Source: Turritopsis dohrnii (lineage: Eukaryota; Cnidaria; Hydrozoa; Anthoathecata; Oceaniidae). Taken from it: a stretch of DNA of 64,000 bases. The DNA lies in contig BQMF02000604.1 of NCBI GenBank assembly GCA_027922465.2, positions 62,001 to 126,000 on the forward strand. Reading direction: 5' to 3'. Below the pieces are notes generated by a model. The model searched no databases. It was not told where the DNA came from and was given only the letters and a program-made list of their open reading frames with translations. A program made the translations under genes and the position numbers. Shown in pieces: positions 10,959 through 21,333 of the stretch. Every line of letters starts with the position of its first letter. The stretch's first letter is position 1.

Positions 10959-11810
10959 ATGCGTTTTAACTGTAGAGGTGAAAACTGCCACAAAAATTTT
11001 TCTTCAACAACCAACAGAAATAAACACGAACGAATACACAAACACTACCGTCAAGATGAGAAATTACAAATACACGTCCCGTTCGATGATGAATCCAAAT
11101 TGTATTCGTGTCCTTCGGAGGGTTGCTTAGCAACATCAAAACGCAGGAATAACATTCTCAAACATTTAAAATCGTGTTTTGAAATCCATCAAAATCACAA
11201 GAAAAATGCCAACAATAAGGTTTGTAACGTTTGTGGGAAAGAGTTCACAAGGAAATCCAACAGAGACAGACATATGCAAGCTGTACATGCTCCAAGTTGT
11301 TCCTCATCCTCTTCTAATGATGACAGTGAAATGACGTTGGAAATGACCTACTAAGCATGATCTTTACAGAACAAGCTGCCCTTGTAAACCAAGAGCAAGA
11401 AGCAGAACCAAATTTTGAAAGTCTTGTGACTGTAATCCCACCCCATGACCATGTCGTCCCTGAATCGTTATCATCACCAACTAAAGCCGAGTGTTACCTC
11501 AAATCCCCTATCCGATCGCAACTCTCATTTCCAGTTTTCTCATCTAAAGTATGTCTCCTAGAAACTGAGATCAGAAACTTAAATACGCAGATTGACTACA
11601 CTCAAAAATTTAACGTTTGTGTGATATCACATCTTAAGAATATTCTGAAAAATAACAGAAGGGAAGGAATCATTTATATGAACGAGTGTTTTAGTTCTAT
11701 GCTTGAAGATGACAGCTTCTTAAAATGGCTTGCTCATAAAATTGACTACCGACCATATCTACTTAAGCAAATGTTGAACAAAAAATCCGATAGAAGGTCA
11801 GAAACACGGA
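10959..11810 (+). pseudogene. Transposase of copy 2, block 1 (zinc fingers)
   Basis: ATG at 10959 begins MRFNCRGENCHKNFSS. Three C2H2-like fingers follow, ending CNVCGKEFTRKSNRDRH near residue 105. A frameshift near 11325-11355 produces a stop at 11352; the homologous reading resumes in another frame as DLLSMIFTEQ, and then YLKSPIRSQLSFPVF matches copy 1. The block ends at KVDRQS, where the retroelement at 11827 has inserted. Confidence 0.85.
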
Positions 11811-11826
11811 AAGTCGATCGTCAGTC

Positions 11827-13021
11827 GATTGCTGTTATCGTTGCCGGCAAGAGATGGTGGTCTCGCGATTCCCATCTTTAGCAAATTATGTCAACACGAA
11901 TATGAGGATTCCAAACTCATCACATCCAATCTATCTGAAACGATCATCAACCAAGTTTATGAATATACACGTGACTCTGAACTCCCTGCCAAGAAAAATG
12001 AAATCAAGAAGTTGAAGAGAGAACGAAATAACAACACCATTCTCCACCTAAAAACTACTCTCCAGACTAATCAAATCCAACTAATGGAGCTCAACCAAGA
12101 ACCCGGTGCATCAGCCTGGCTAACTACACTACCTATTCAAGACGAAGGATATACCCTCAACAAACAATCTTTCATTGACCTGATACGAATCCGATACGGA
12201 TGGGCATTGCAACGAACACCATCACATTGCGAATGTGGAGCACCTTTCTCGCTCGAACATGCCCTGACGTGCAAAAAAGGTGGTTTTGTATCAATGAGGC
12301 ACAATGAGATTCGTGATTTCGTAGCAAACCAGCTATCAAAAGTTTGTCGAGATGTACAGAAGGAGCCGATCCTGCAGCCGTTGATTGGCACGGAAAATTT
12401 ACCAAGATCATCCAATACATCTTGTGAAGCCAGACTTGACGTATCCGCTAGAGGATTCTGGGTGACGGGCCAAAAAGCATTTTTTGATGTAAGGGTTTTC
12501 AACCCATTAGCGAAAAGGTATGCCACTCAAAATCCGAAGCGATGCTACGTAATCAATGAGAATGAAAAGAAACGTGAATATAACGAACGAGTCCTTCAGA
12601 TTGAGCACGGCTCATTCACGCCCCTGGTGTTCGCGGCAGCTGGCGGTGCTGGTCGTGAATGCTCAAAATTTATTAAGAGACTGTCCGATATGATCTCACA
12701 CAAAGATCATTCACGATACTCAGAGACTGTTTCTTGGTTATCTCGAAAATTGAACTTTATGCTCATAAGAGCCATCCACACATGCTTCCGTGGCAGTAGA
12801 ACCACACAGAACTTTTCAACGGCGATGTATGATGTCAGTGTCACAGAGGCATTGACAAATATTTGCCAATGATTTCTTTTACATCACTATTTATTTCATA
12901 TTTACGTAATAAAAAAATTTATGATCTGATATACACTTGTATTTATATATATTTTTAATGGTAATAAAATTCATTTATTGATAAAAAAAAAAAAATAAAT
13001 AAAAACATAAAAAAATAAAAA
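11827..13021 (+). mobile_element. 5'-truncated non-LTR-type retroelement
   Basis: It is flanked by a 16-bp target duplication, AAGTCGATCGTCAGTC at 11811-11826 and the same with one mismatch at 13022-13037. It ends in an A-rich tail near 12985-13021. It splits the host transposase codons KVDRQS|VYDFW exactly. Only the C-terminal part of the retroelement protein remains. Confidence 0.9.
11829..12872 (+). CDS. Retroelement polyprotein C-terminus, endonuclease-like
   Basis: The frame is open from the truncation point to a stop at 12870-12872 (348 codons, no natural start). It begins ARDGGLAIPIFSKL, the region after reverse transcriptase in a family I recall as common in cnidarians. A CCHC-like knuckle is at CECGAPFSLEHALTC (about residues 134-148). 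It is followed by SCEARLDVSARGFW and KAFFDVRVFNPLAKRY, which resemble a PD-(D/E)XK-type restriction-like endonuclease with Asp and Arg/Lys positions, then HENEKKR-like NENEKKREYNERV. Endonuclease identity is inference. Confidence 0.65.
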   Translation: MLLSLPARDGGLAIPIFSKLCQHEYEDSKLITSNLSETIINQVYEYTRDSELPAKKNEIKKLKRERNNNTILHLKTTLQTNQIQLMELNQEPGASAWLTTLPIQDEGYTLNKQSFIDLIRIRYGWALQRTPSHCECGAPFSLEHALTCKKGGFVSMRHNEIRDFVANQLSKVCRDVQKEPILQPLIGTENLPRSSNTSCEARLDVSARGFWVTGQKAFFDVRVFNPLAKRYATQNPKRCYVINENEKKREYNERVLQIEHGSFTPLVFAAAGGAGRECSKFIKRLSDMISHKDHSRYSETVSWLSRKLNFMLIRAIHTCFRGSRTTQNFSTAMYDVSVTEALTNICQ

Positions 13022-13037
13022 AAGTCAATCGTCAGTC

Positions 13038-13294
13038 CGTGTACGATTTTTGGTTGAAAAATTCCATTATTTCAAACGACTCTGCAAACAGTAGTAAGCG
13101 AATGACAAAAGAAGAATTTACGGAAAAATATACAGACATCGAAGACAAAGAGCTGATTGAAGAGGGAAAAGTGCACAAGAAAACTGAAAACGTTCTTATG
13201 GTTGTTGCAACCAAGAGGATTTATGTCGAACCTGTAAGGAAGCTTCTCAAAATGTATAACGCTACTCGTGATGATGATTCTGTCTCTTTGTCAA
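13038..13294 (+). pseudogene. Transposase of copy 2, block 2
   Basis: This block reads VYDFWLKNSIISNDSANSS through VATKRIYVEPVRKLL to SVSLS, matching copy 1 IYDFWIANSIVSNDSANS. It stops at the CACTA insertion. The next residues (TFYNLKPFYCLKP) are rebuilt only across the 13295-18901 insertion. Confidence 0.85.
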
Positions 13295-13299
13295 CCCAG

Positions 13300-13560
13300 C
13301 CGGCACAAGACGTCTTTTAGACGTCTATTTTATGTCTAATAAGGGTTTTAAGAAAGACGTCTCCTTAAAGACTTCTTAAAGACGTCTTTAAGCGAGCTTG
13401 TAAAAGCTAGATGTCTAAAAGACGTCTAAAAGACGTCTGCAATTATCAGAGATTAATTTGGTTTTGAAAAAGTCATCTTAAAGACGTTTTAAAAAAGACG
13501 AAAATAAGACGTCTTTTTCGGGACGCATTAAAGACGTCTTTTAGACGTCTTTTAAAGTTA
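13300..13560. repeat. CACTA left subterminal GACGTC array
   Basis: More than ten AGACGTCT units in both orientations occur within 260 bp. The array mirrors the one at 18597-18895. It probably holds transposase or accessory-protein binding sites, by analogy with CACTA subterminal repeats. Confidence 0.75.
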
Positions 13561-14409
13561 TTCGCGCGTTTTGAATTTTATGCTGAATATGAGACGGGGG
13601 AACAATAAAAAACTTAATCACATTTATGCAGCAAGAAGAAGAACACTGTAAGTATAAAATTAAAAATCAAAGATTTCTAGTATGTGTTAATAAATTAAAA
13701 ATGTTTTTTTACTATATAATTTTATGTGTAGCTTTCATTATTTACAAAGTATTACTTTTAACTCCCCCTGAAGTATATGTTCTGTAAAAATGGTTTGTTG
13801 ATGGAGCTATATTTTTATCGGGTAGTTCGGGTAGTTCTGATTACACTTTATCTTTGTGGTGTGTTTTTGCTTTATTTATTGGTAAGTGTTCTTTCTTAAT
13901 TTATTTGTTTTCGGCTTTTAATTAAAGTTCACTCCTGAAGTAGCCAGGAGACCCATCTACTCTTAGCCTGCTTACTTTCAATGTAGCTGGGTCTCCTAGC
14001 TACTCCTGAAGTGGCTTTTCTGTCCTGCAGATAGTTAGCATTCCAGTTCGAGATGAATTTTTGTGATAACATAAGTATGAGTACTTGAAAGACTCATTTT
14101 GCTGCTCTACTCCATTATTGGTATTTACACCAACCAACAGTCTATCTTGACGATATGCCCAAACCCATCTCTAAAAATGTAACCAAATACAGGAGTGAAC
14201 TACAAATAAGCCTTGTTTTCAACCTGCAAATATTTTCAGCATTTTTGAACACAAAGAAATCCATGTGTTCAAAAGTTCTGTTTTAATTTTTGAATTCTAT
14301 TTTTTATGATAAACCAGTATATATATAAATTATTAGACATATACTTTTATGCCAAATTCCAGAAATTGCCTTGAAATTGAGTGTTAAGAATTATGTGAAC
14401 TTTCAGATC

Positions 14410-16311
14410 ATGGATGAATCCAGAGAAAGGCAAAAAAGAAGGAAGTTGAATGAAAAACTTGAAAGGTTTTTGGAAATCAGCACTAACCAGGTCAAGATAG
14501 GCCAGACAGATCAGGTTGAAGAAAGATTGGATGATGTCGAATTAAGTTTTCTTTCAACCACGTCATCATCATCTTCCCACGTTAATGACTCTATAATAGA
14601 TTCAGGTGAATCAGCAGAGTATGATACCATTAACACAAATACAGAGCATTTGAATTTGGGAAGTGAATTGTGCTCTTGGGCTATGAAAAACAACTGTTCT
14701 CGTGAATGTGTGAATGATCTCCTATGTATCCTTAACAAGCATGGAATGGAGCTACCGAAAGATGCACGAACATTACTCAAAACTCCACGTAGCATTCAAT
14801 GTAAAGAGTTATGTGGTGGCACCTATCATTATATAGGAATTGAATGTGCTCTTCAAAGCATTTACAAGAAACTTGGTTCTTTCCAAAAAAGTGTTCTTGA
14901 GCTGGAAATAAATATAGATGGTTTACCATTATCTAAGTCATCTAAATTGCAGTTATGGCCAATTTTGGGATGTCTTTCTGGAACTTCATCAGTGTTTGTT
15001 ATTGCATTATTTCATGGCATTTCCAAACCAAGCTCTGTCAATGATTACTTACAAGATTTCATCACTGAGGTAAAACAATTAACAACTGATGGAGTCAGAA
15101 TGGGAAATGAAACATACCAGTTTCAAGTAAAATACTTTGTTTGTGATGCTCCAGCTCGTAGCTTTTTAAAATGTGTTGTTGGTCATACTGCATATTACTC
15201 TTGTGAACGCTGCCAAGCAGAAGGTGAATATTGTAGCAATCGCATTGTCTTTAATAAAATTGAAGATTCTCCAGCCAGAACTGATGACGATTTTGATAAA
15301 AGATTATATCGCATTCACCAGAAAGAAATGTCGCCATTAAAAGAAATTGGTGTCAAATGTATCAGCCAGTTTGTGTTAGACTACATGCATTTAGTTCTTC
15401 TTGGAGTAGTCAAGCGGATGTTGTCATTTTTTGTGAAAGGTCCTAAAGTGTGTCGCATTTCCCCATCTCAAGTAAACCAGATTTCCGATCGTTTGCAGAA
15501 CTTGAGTGGTAGAATGCCTAGTGAGTTTAATCGTCAACCTCGACCTCTTACAGAAATGGCTTATTGGAAAGCCACTGAGTTTCGGCAGTTCCTCTTATAT
15601 GTGGGACCCATTGTATTGAAAGGTATCCTTCCGAACAAGGCTTATGAACATTTTTTGGCATTGCATGTTGCAATAACAATTCTTATGATTGAAAATGAAA
15701 AAAAAAGAGGGGAATTGGTTGATTATTGTCGCCAACTCTTAAAGTGGTTCCATGCTGAAAGCATCAATGTGTTTGGTGATTCCTTTTCTGTTTACAATGT
15801 TCACAATCTTATTCATCTTCCTGACGATGTTATCAATTTTTCTACCTCATTAAATAACCTTTCAGCTTTCAAATTTGAAAATTACATGCAAACATTAAAA
15901 AAGTATGTGAAAAATGCTAATAATCCGGTTTCACAAATAGCAAAGCGGTTAACTGAAATTGACAATCACTATTTCGAGAAAAGCACCTTAGTATCATCCA
16001 AAGTTTCAACAGCTCTAAAAGATTCATGTTTTGAATTGCAAGAAAACAAAATTTGCTTTGTTCAAGAAGTATTGGCGGACAGTTCCTATCTCTGTGACGT
16101 CATAAAGTTGAAGGATACAAGTCCTTTGTATACTATGCCAACTGATTCTCGCATTATTGGTATATGTTTCATCACCAACTACCATGCTGTAAAGAAAAAG
16201 CAAGTTGTATTGAGGAGAAGCAGTTTTCTTAAAAAAATTGTGGCATTACCATATAAACACGGCTTTAGCTGTTTTCCATTGCTTCATGAATTTGAACAAA
16301 CAAAATATTAA
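14410..16311 (+). CDS. TNP2-like CACTA transposase
   Basis: The start ATG at 14410 (MDESRERQKRRKL) follows a splice-acceptor-like TTTCAG; the frame is open from 14371. The 633-residue product has no stop or frameshift. Features: a serine-rich N-terminus; NIDGLPLSKSSKLQLWPILG near residue 168 (first Asp); FVCDAPARSFLKC near 243 (second Asp) with a CERC zinc pair near 270; LDYMHLVLLGVVKRML near 324; VYNVHNLIHLPDDV near 461; and AFKFENYMQTLKKYVK near 487, giving the likely catalytic Glu. This is the order of animal EnSpm/CACTA transposases as I recall it. It is potentially functional. Confidence 0.9.
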   Translation: MDESRERQKRRKLNEKLERFLEISTNQVKIGQTDQVEERLDDVELSFLSTTSSSSSHVNDSIIDSGESAEYDTINTNTEHLNLGSELCSWAMKNNCSRECVNDLLCILNKHGMELPKDARTLLKTPRSIQCKELCGGTYHYIGIECALQSIYKKLGSFQKSVLELEINIDGLPLSKSSKLQLWPILGCLSGTSSVFVIALFHGISKPSSVNDYLQDFITEVKQLTTDGVRMGNETYQFQVKYFVCDAPARSFLKCVVGHTAYYSCERCQAEGEYCSNRIVFNKIEDSPARTDDDFDKRLYRIHQKEMSPLKEIGVKCISQFVLDYMHLVLLGVVKRMLSFFVKGPKVCRISPSQVNQISDRLQNLSGRMPSEFNRQPRPLTEMAYWKATEFRQFLLYVGPIVLKGILPNKAYEHFLALHVAITILMIENEKKRGELVDYCRQLLKWFHAESINVFGDSFSVYNVHNLIHLPDDVINFSTSLNNLSAFKFENYMQTLKKYVKNANNPVSQIAKRLTEIDNHYFEKSTLVSSKVSTALKDSCFELQENKICFVQEVLADSSYLCDVIKLKDTSPLYTMPTDSRIIGICFITNYHAVKKKQVVLRRSSFLKKIVALPYKHGFSCFPLLHEFEQTKY

Positions 16312-16458
16312 ATCATTTTGAGAGTTACCATTTGATTGTACATAATTTTAATCTGAGATGTAATTTTTATCTATAACTGAACGGCTTTATTTCTATTTCT
16401 TTTCGACTTATCAGCAGCTCATTATCTCTCACACTATGATTCATTTTAGTTGACTATA

Positions 16459-18083
16459 ATGAGTTTTTCTTGTGTGGAGTATATTGAAGATGGCGAGAAA
16501 AAAATGTCGACAGTACCATCAAACTGGGTCCTGGGAAAGAAAGTATTTTGGCCTAACACTGTTAATAATACTAAGCTGTATAGAAGTAGAGCTGTACCAA
16601 CATCTTCTTGGTGGCAGTACGATATACTGCGCGTTTTGTTTACTGGTAAGTTCCTTTTAGATATTGACCCTCTAACATGTATTGTATTTGTGATTAAAGC
16701 AACTGACTAATTCATTGATGACAGGTGATGAAGATTTATGCAACGAAATAGGGAGTGACCTATCTAGTGATGAAACTACACAACGTAAGAAGAGTAAGTT
16801 GAAGTTTCATTTATTTTAATACTATATTTATTCTATCTATTATCATTTTACTTGTAAACGTTAGATCAAAAGCTACAACAACCCACATGCCCGGAGCCTC
16901 CGCCATTAGATCTTTCAGTATGTTTAAGCGTGACGCCACCCGTTTCACCTGCTAAAGAAAACCGCTCTCCTGTCACGAAAAAACGTAAATTAATGAGCAG
17001 TTCTCCCAAGGGTAACAGGTACGGTCAAAGTAATAGTTTGTGCACAATTATTTATAGTACTGATTCTTAATGCTGTTGTTGATTTCTTAGCCAAACAAAA
17101 AGCACTGTGACTCCAAATAGCGTCTTGTCAAACGATGAGTCGTCTGTTAGAGGTAGGTATACACATCGGTCACATATTTTCAGTGCAATGTTTATTGTCA
17201 CTTGATGTTGTTAAAGGCGTTCTCAGTTTTCCTTCGTCTGCATAGTCTTGTTCTAATTTTAGAAATGTTGGAGATGATTTCCGCAAGACAGTTGAAAATG
17301 TGTCGGCTGCTGCTGAAACTTGAAGAGAAAGTGCAGGAACTTTCTCAGTCGTCACCAATGGTATCTTCTTCATCTGTTTGTCGATTGCAGAAAATTCTTT
17401 CTGTTGAGGAGTTAGAAGAGGTAGAGGAAAAGTTGATGATTGAAGATCATCGCAGTAATATGGTAAGTAAATATCTGAAATAATAGTAAGTAATCAGTAG
17501 CATTGAAGTAGTAATGCACTTGCTTTTTACCTTACTTGTTCTTACGAATTTTACCATAAGTACTGGTGGTGTTGTCATCTGAATTTAGACTCGATGTGTT
17601 CGTACCTCTTCGACATTATTTTTATCTTTTCAGATTTCTCAGCTTGTTCAGTTGGGCGGTGTGGATTACCGAGAAGCGGTTAAACTTATTATGAATAGGT
17701 AAAACCAAGAAACGATTATAGAAAGATAACCTGTCAATTCATTCTTTTAAAACAATTTATTTGTTTTTCTACTAGACTGTTCTCTCCTAACGTATTGTCC
17801 GAAATGAACATGCAAGGGTTCGGTGGGAAGATTCCACTGGAGAGAAAGAAAATTTATAGCGTTATTGTTGGTAAGCATTTCACAATACATTATATACAAT
17901 TATATTATATACAATATTTCTTTCTCTGTTTAATTATTTTGTATGATGTTATTTCTACTAGAGAGTGTCCAAAAGAAACACGCTGGTGCCGTCGAAAAAG
18001 ATATAAAAAAAGTAGTGGCGACGAAATTAAAAAACGCCCCTGATGCGAAAGGTGGTGGAGGGAGGAAAAAAAATTCGGAATGA
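16459..18083 (+). CDS. CACTA second gene, DUF4806-like, eight exons
   Basis: Eight exons join in consistent phase: 16459-16645, 16725-16793, 16865-17018, 17091-17152, 17263-17462, 17634-17698, 17776-17870 and 17962-18083. The product is 317 residues. Every intron has GT/AG ends, several with GTAAGT donors. The N-terminus reads SNWVLGKKVFWPN; a serine/proline-rich middle has KKRKLM; a helical segment follows near 160-200. The C-terminus, LVQLGGVDYREAVKLIMNRL then FGGKIPLERKKIY, resembles DUF4806. I recall that domain pairing with animal CACTA transposases. It plausibly binds the subterminal repeats; that role is inference. Confidence 0.75.
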
Positions 18084-18596
18084 ATGTATATTAGCTATGT
18101 TATCTAATTTTTTTTATTTATTAACTTATTAACATATTTATTTCAATTATTTTTTCAAAAGTCTAAGGAAATTCTCTGAACTGAAAAGCTTTTGTACATT
18201 ATGTGAAACATCATTGCTTGCATTTGTATGTACACTTAATCTGAAAATAAAGGTTAAAATAATTAGGGCACTGTAACTCTGGAAATGCATTTCGTTTGAG
18301 TTTCATCTTGATTTTATCCTAACTCTTCTGACCGGTCGGTTGCTTAGATTTTATTTAAAAAATCTGTAGAATAAGTTATAAAGAGTTTCAATATTTTATT
18401 GGTTATGAAAATCATATTTTTTAGAATTCCAGAAAATTATTTATTTATTTATTTGTTATTTATTGATGGAAATCGTTCTAAAATGTTGAGATAATTAAAT
18501 ATGTTTAAATAAATGTTTCACGTGAACGTCATTGTATTCTTTGCCTTAGTCAAGCAATGCTACAGGATAGGCTAAGTCTAGATCACTTCTTCAAAT

Positions 18597-18895
18597 AAAC
18601 GCCTTTAAGACACCTAAAAGACGTCTTTAAGACATTTATAGGACGTCTAAAACACGTCTTGAAGTAAACTCCATCTAAAAGACGTATTTAAGATGTATTA
18701 AAGACGTCTAAAACACGTCTTAAAATTAGCGACATCTAGAAGACATCTTTAAGACGTCTAAAAGATGTCTTGCTAGACGTCTTAAAGACGTATTTCTTCA
18801 GACGTCTTTCAAACGGACAAAACAGAACATTTCTAAACGTCTTTTAGACGTCTAGTTAGACGTCTTTTAGACCTCTAAAAGATGTCTTTTTGCCG
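18597..18895. repeat. CACTA right subterminal GACGTC array
   Basis: A run of AAAAGACGTCT/AGACGTCTTTAAGA units in both orientations covers nearly 300 bp before the right tip. The stretch 18084-18596 holds no gene. Confidence 0.75.
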
Positions 18896-18901
18896 GCTGG
18901 G

Positions 18902-20423
18902 AACATTTTACAATCTAAAACCATTTTACTGTTTGAAACCAACAGAGAAAGAGAAACAGAGTTGTTTGTGCATTTACTGCTTGAATCCTCACGTAATACT
19001 GAAGAGTATCAACTGTTTTAGAATAAAGAACAAGCTTGAAGCGCACCCGTCCTTAACTACATACTTGAATGAAATGAGTTCAGGAGAGCAGTTTTACGAA
19101 ATGAACCAGCAGAAGGTTTGCAAGTACTACGAATACCGGCGTGTTGTTGAAAGTTACATAGGAAAGAATGGGAAAAGAATCGAGTATACACGCACAGCAA
19201 GAGTAGATTTGGAGGAACCAGTAGCAAAAATGGTAGAAAAACTTCGTGAGGGTGGCGACACATACCTGAAACACCGCACATACGTTGATAATGTTTCATC
19301 TGTATTTCCTTTACTAAAGGAAAATTACACGGGGAAATACATCGAGCTCGATTTTTCCCAAAATCTCTCTCTTAGACCGAAAGATGAAGCACAGTCGGCT
19401 CATTTCTCTGGAAAACAATTCACCCTACACTGCTCAATCGTTGAACCAGCTCCGTATCGCTATCACTATCATCTAAGCGATGACACCAAGCATGACCCAC
19501 AGTTTGTAGACGCTGTCATCAGAGACATAATTGGGAAATATAATATCAAGGGAGAAGATCTTTGGATCCAAAGTGATAACGCTCCGTCCCAATACAAAAA
19601 CAGATACGCTTTCCAGTTTTATCAGGAGCTGGCAGATGAATTTGACCTTAGAATAATTAGGACCTACGGAGCATCTGGGCATGGTAAGGGCATTATCGAT
19701 GCTATGTCTAGCTTTGGTGCCAAAAACATTCTCAGGCATGATATCGTCACCAAAGATGTGTTTTTTTCAAATAGTGAAACGATTGTCGACTATCTCTGCG
19801 CAAAGAAACCAGAATTCAGCTACACACATCTTACTGCTGATGACATTGCTTTAAAGCGTTTTGAAAATGAAAGAGAAGGGCACGTCATTTCACAATGTAT
19901 GAAGCAGCATCTGTTCGTTTACCAGAAGGGGAAAGATGTTTTGGTTCAAGAATATCTATGTGATTGTGGTGATTGCCTTGTATTGAATTTCGATTCCTGT
20001 TCTAAAACTTCAAAAGCTGATGCAACTGAGATCGATGAAGAAATTTACGTCTTTGAAGAGGAACCAACGGAAAGCGGAGAAGTGAAAATCTTTGATTTCG
20101 TCGATGTGCCGTCCTTCGCAACAGTACTCACAGGCACAACTGCTGAGCCCTTATTCTTCCTAAAGTTAACTGAAAAAGGTATTTGCGATGGTGCAATGTC
20201 AGATACTTGGGGACATGTAATCATGGTGGGAGAAAAATATTTCAAAGGAAATTATTTGAAATTAGTAAGATCGAGAAACATGAAATTTAAAAAGTTTGAC
20301 ATTTTACTTTTAGAAGTATTGGTTTCCCCCGATGAAATATATGATACTTATGTTGAAATTAATGATCAAATGCTCTTGGATCATGATTTGTATAACAGCC
20401 TCGTTCGAAAGGCATTATCCTGA
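18902..20423 (+). pseudogene. Transposase of copy 2, block 3 (catalytic core)
   Basis: This is a well-preserved C-terminal block from TFYNLKPFYCLKP to a stop at 20421-20423. The triad candidates are LDFSQN, QSDNAPSQYK and GHGKGIIDAMSSFG. Unlike copy 1 it keeps the acidic segment (ATEIDEEIYVFEEEPTESGE) and the C-terminal EKYFKGNYLKLVRSRN in one frame, so it shows what copy 1 lost. The gene as a whole is dead because of a frameshift and two insertions upstream. Confidence 0.9.
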
Positions 20424-20518
20424 TTTTATTTATACATTTGTTTGATCTCAATATGTTTAAATGATATAGCTTCGTTTATATTTTGACTTGATATATTTTT
20501 AAATGGTTATGTTGAATT

Positions 20519-21245
20519 TGGAATTTCTTATCCTCAAGTGCTCGCAAAAGTAGCCTAAACAATGACAAATAATGTAATAATGGTTATTCACACCCTTCAG
20601 AAGTTACATTTAGTTCAAATTTTTTCAATGTTTAAAAGCTAAAATCATTCTTTTTTTCTTGAAATTTTGAAAGTTTTTTTTGGAATTAGAGATCTCAAAT
20701 TGCTCTTTTATCAATATCATAGGATTTTATCGTTAAAATCTATTTGTTTTTCTGTTACATATAGTTGTAATTAAACCGATTCAAACAAAGTGTTCCTTTA
20801 AGCAATAAATCAAAACTTTTTTGTGTCATGTCTTAGGAGTTTGACAAGGAATTGTCGATCCTTAGCGACTCTTGATAACCTGTAAGGGTCTTATACTACT
20901 CTATGATACCCATTTATGAAAGTAGGATGCTTTTTATAGGCTAAGGAAGTCTGATGCTGATTAAAATAAGTTAAAACTTTCGACTTTATTTTCTCTGATT
21001 GTATACTAGCTTGGTATTGGAACGGTTGATCCAAAAGTGCTCTTCAGTGAAAATTTAAAAAATTTAGGTATTAGACTATAAGGAAATAGTATATTTCCCT
21101 TCTCAATGGTTGTGTAAGTCTCGCAATAGACTGAAACAAAAAATCGGCATTTCTGGAATATCTGATCCTTCTCTGCTCACAGGAAAAAAAAACAATATGC
21201 CATTCCATTTTGCGTCTTTATGGAACTTTTCATCTCAAAATGCTC
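20519..21245 (-). repeat. Subterminal 25-bp motif array, right arm of copy 2
   Basis: Inverse motifs such as TGGAATTTCTTATCC then TCAAGTGCTC (20519-20543), and others ending TGCTC near 20700, 21040, 21170 and 21243, mirror the left arm. No gene is seen between 20424 and 21329. Confidence 0.65.
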
Positions 21246-21333
21246 ATTTGTTTTTAATTGTGCCCAAAAAAACTGTTTTTTACGAAAAAAAGCTGTCACG
21301 TTTTTGCCAAAAGTGTAAAAAACACCGACTTAA

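Larger units (their letters stand above)
13295..18901 (+). mobile_element. CACTA (EnSpm)-type transposon with two genes
   Basis: Ends are CCCAGCCGGCACAAGACGTC at 13295 and the inverse ...TGCCGGCTGGG at 18901. Removing the element leaves the copy 2 transposase codons for SLSTFYNL intact if AA (13293-13294 and 18902-18903) is a 2-bp target duplication. Both tips carry dense AAAGACGTCTTTTAGACGTC-like repeats, as subterminal arrays do in CACTA elements. It encodes a TNP2-like transposase and a spliced second gene, both on the plus strand. Confidence 0.9.
8903..21329 (+). mobile_element. Zinc-finger DDD transposon, family A copy 2, with nested insertions
   Basis: The terminal repeat starts GTCGGTGTTTTTTACACTTT at 8903 and its inverse ends CACCGAC at 21329. 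TTAA at 8899-8902 and 21330-21333 is the target duplication. The 12.4-kb span is inflated by three later insertions: 9824-10640, 11827-13021 and 13295-18901. Removing them leaves about 4.8 kb, close to copy 1 (5.1 kb). The transposase gene is split into three blocks that join in frame with copy 1. Confidence 0.9.

Noticed and set aside
13300..18895. GACGTC-rich tracts as CREB/ATF-type enhancer clusters
   Set aside because: They occupy exactly the two ends of a CACTA element and are better explained as its subterminal repeats.
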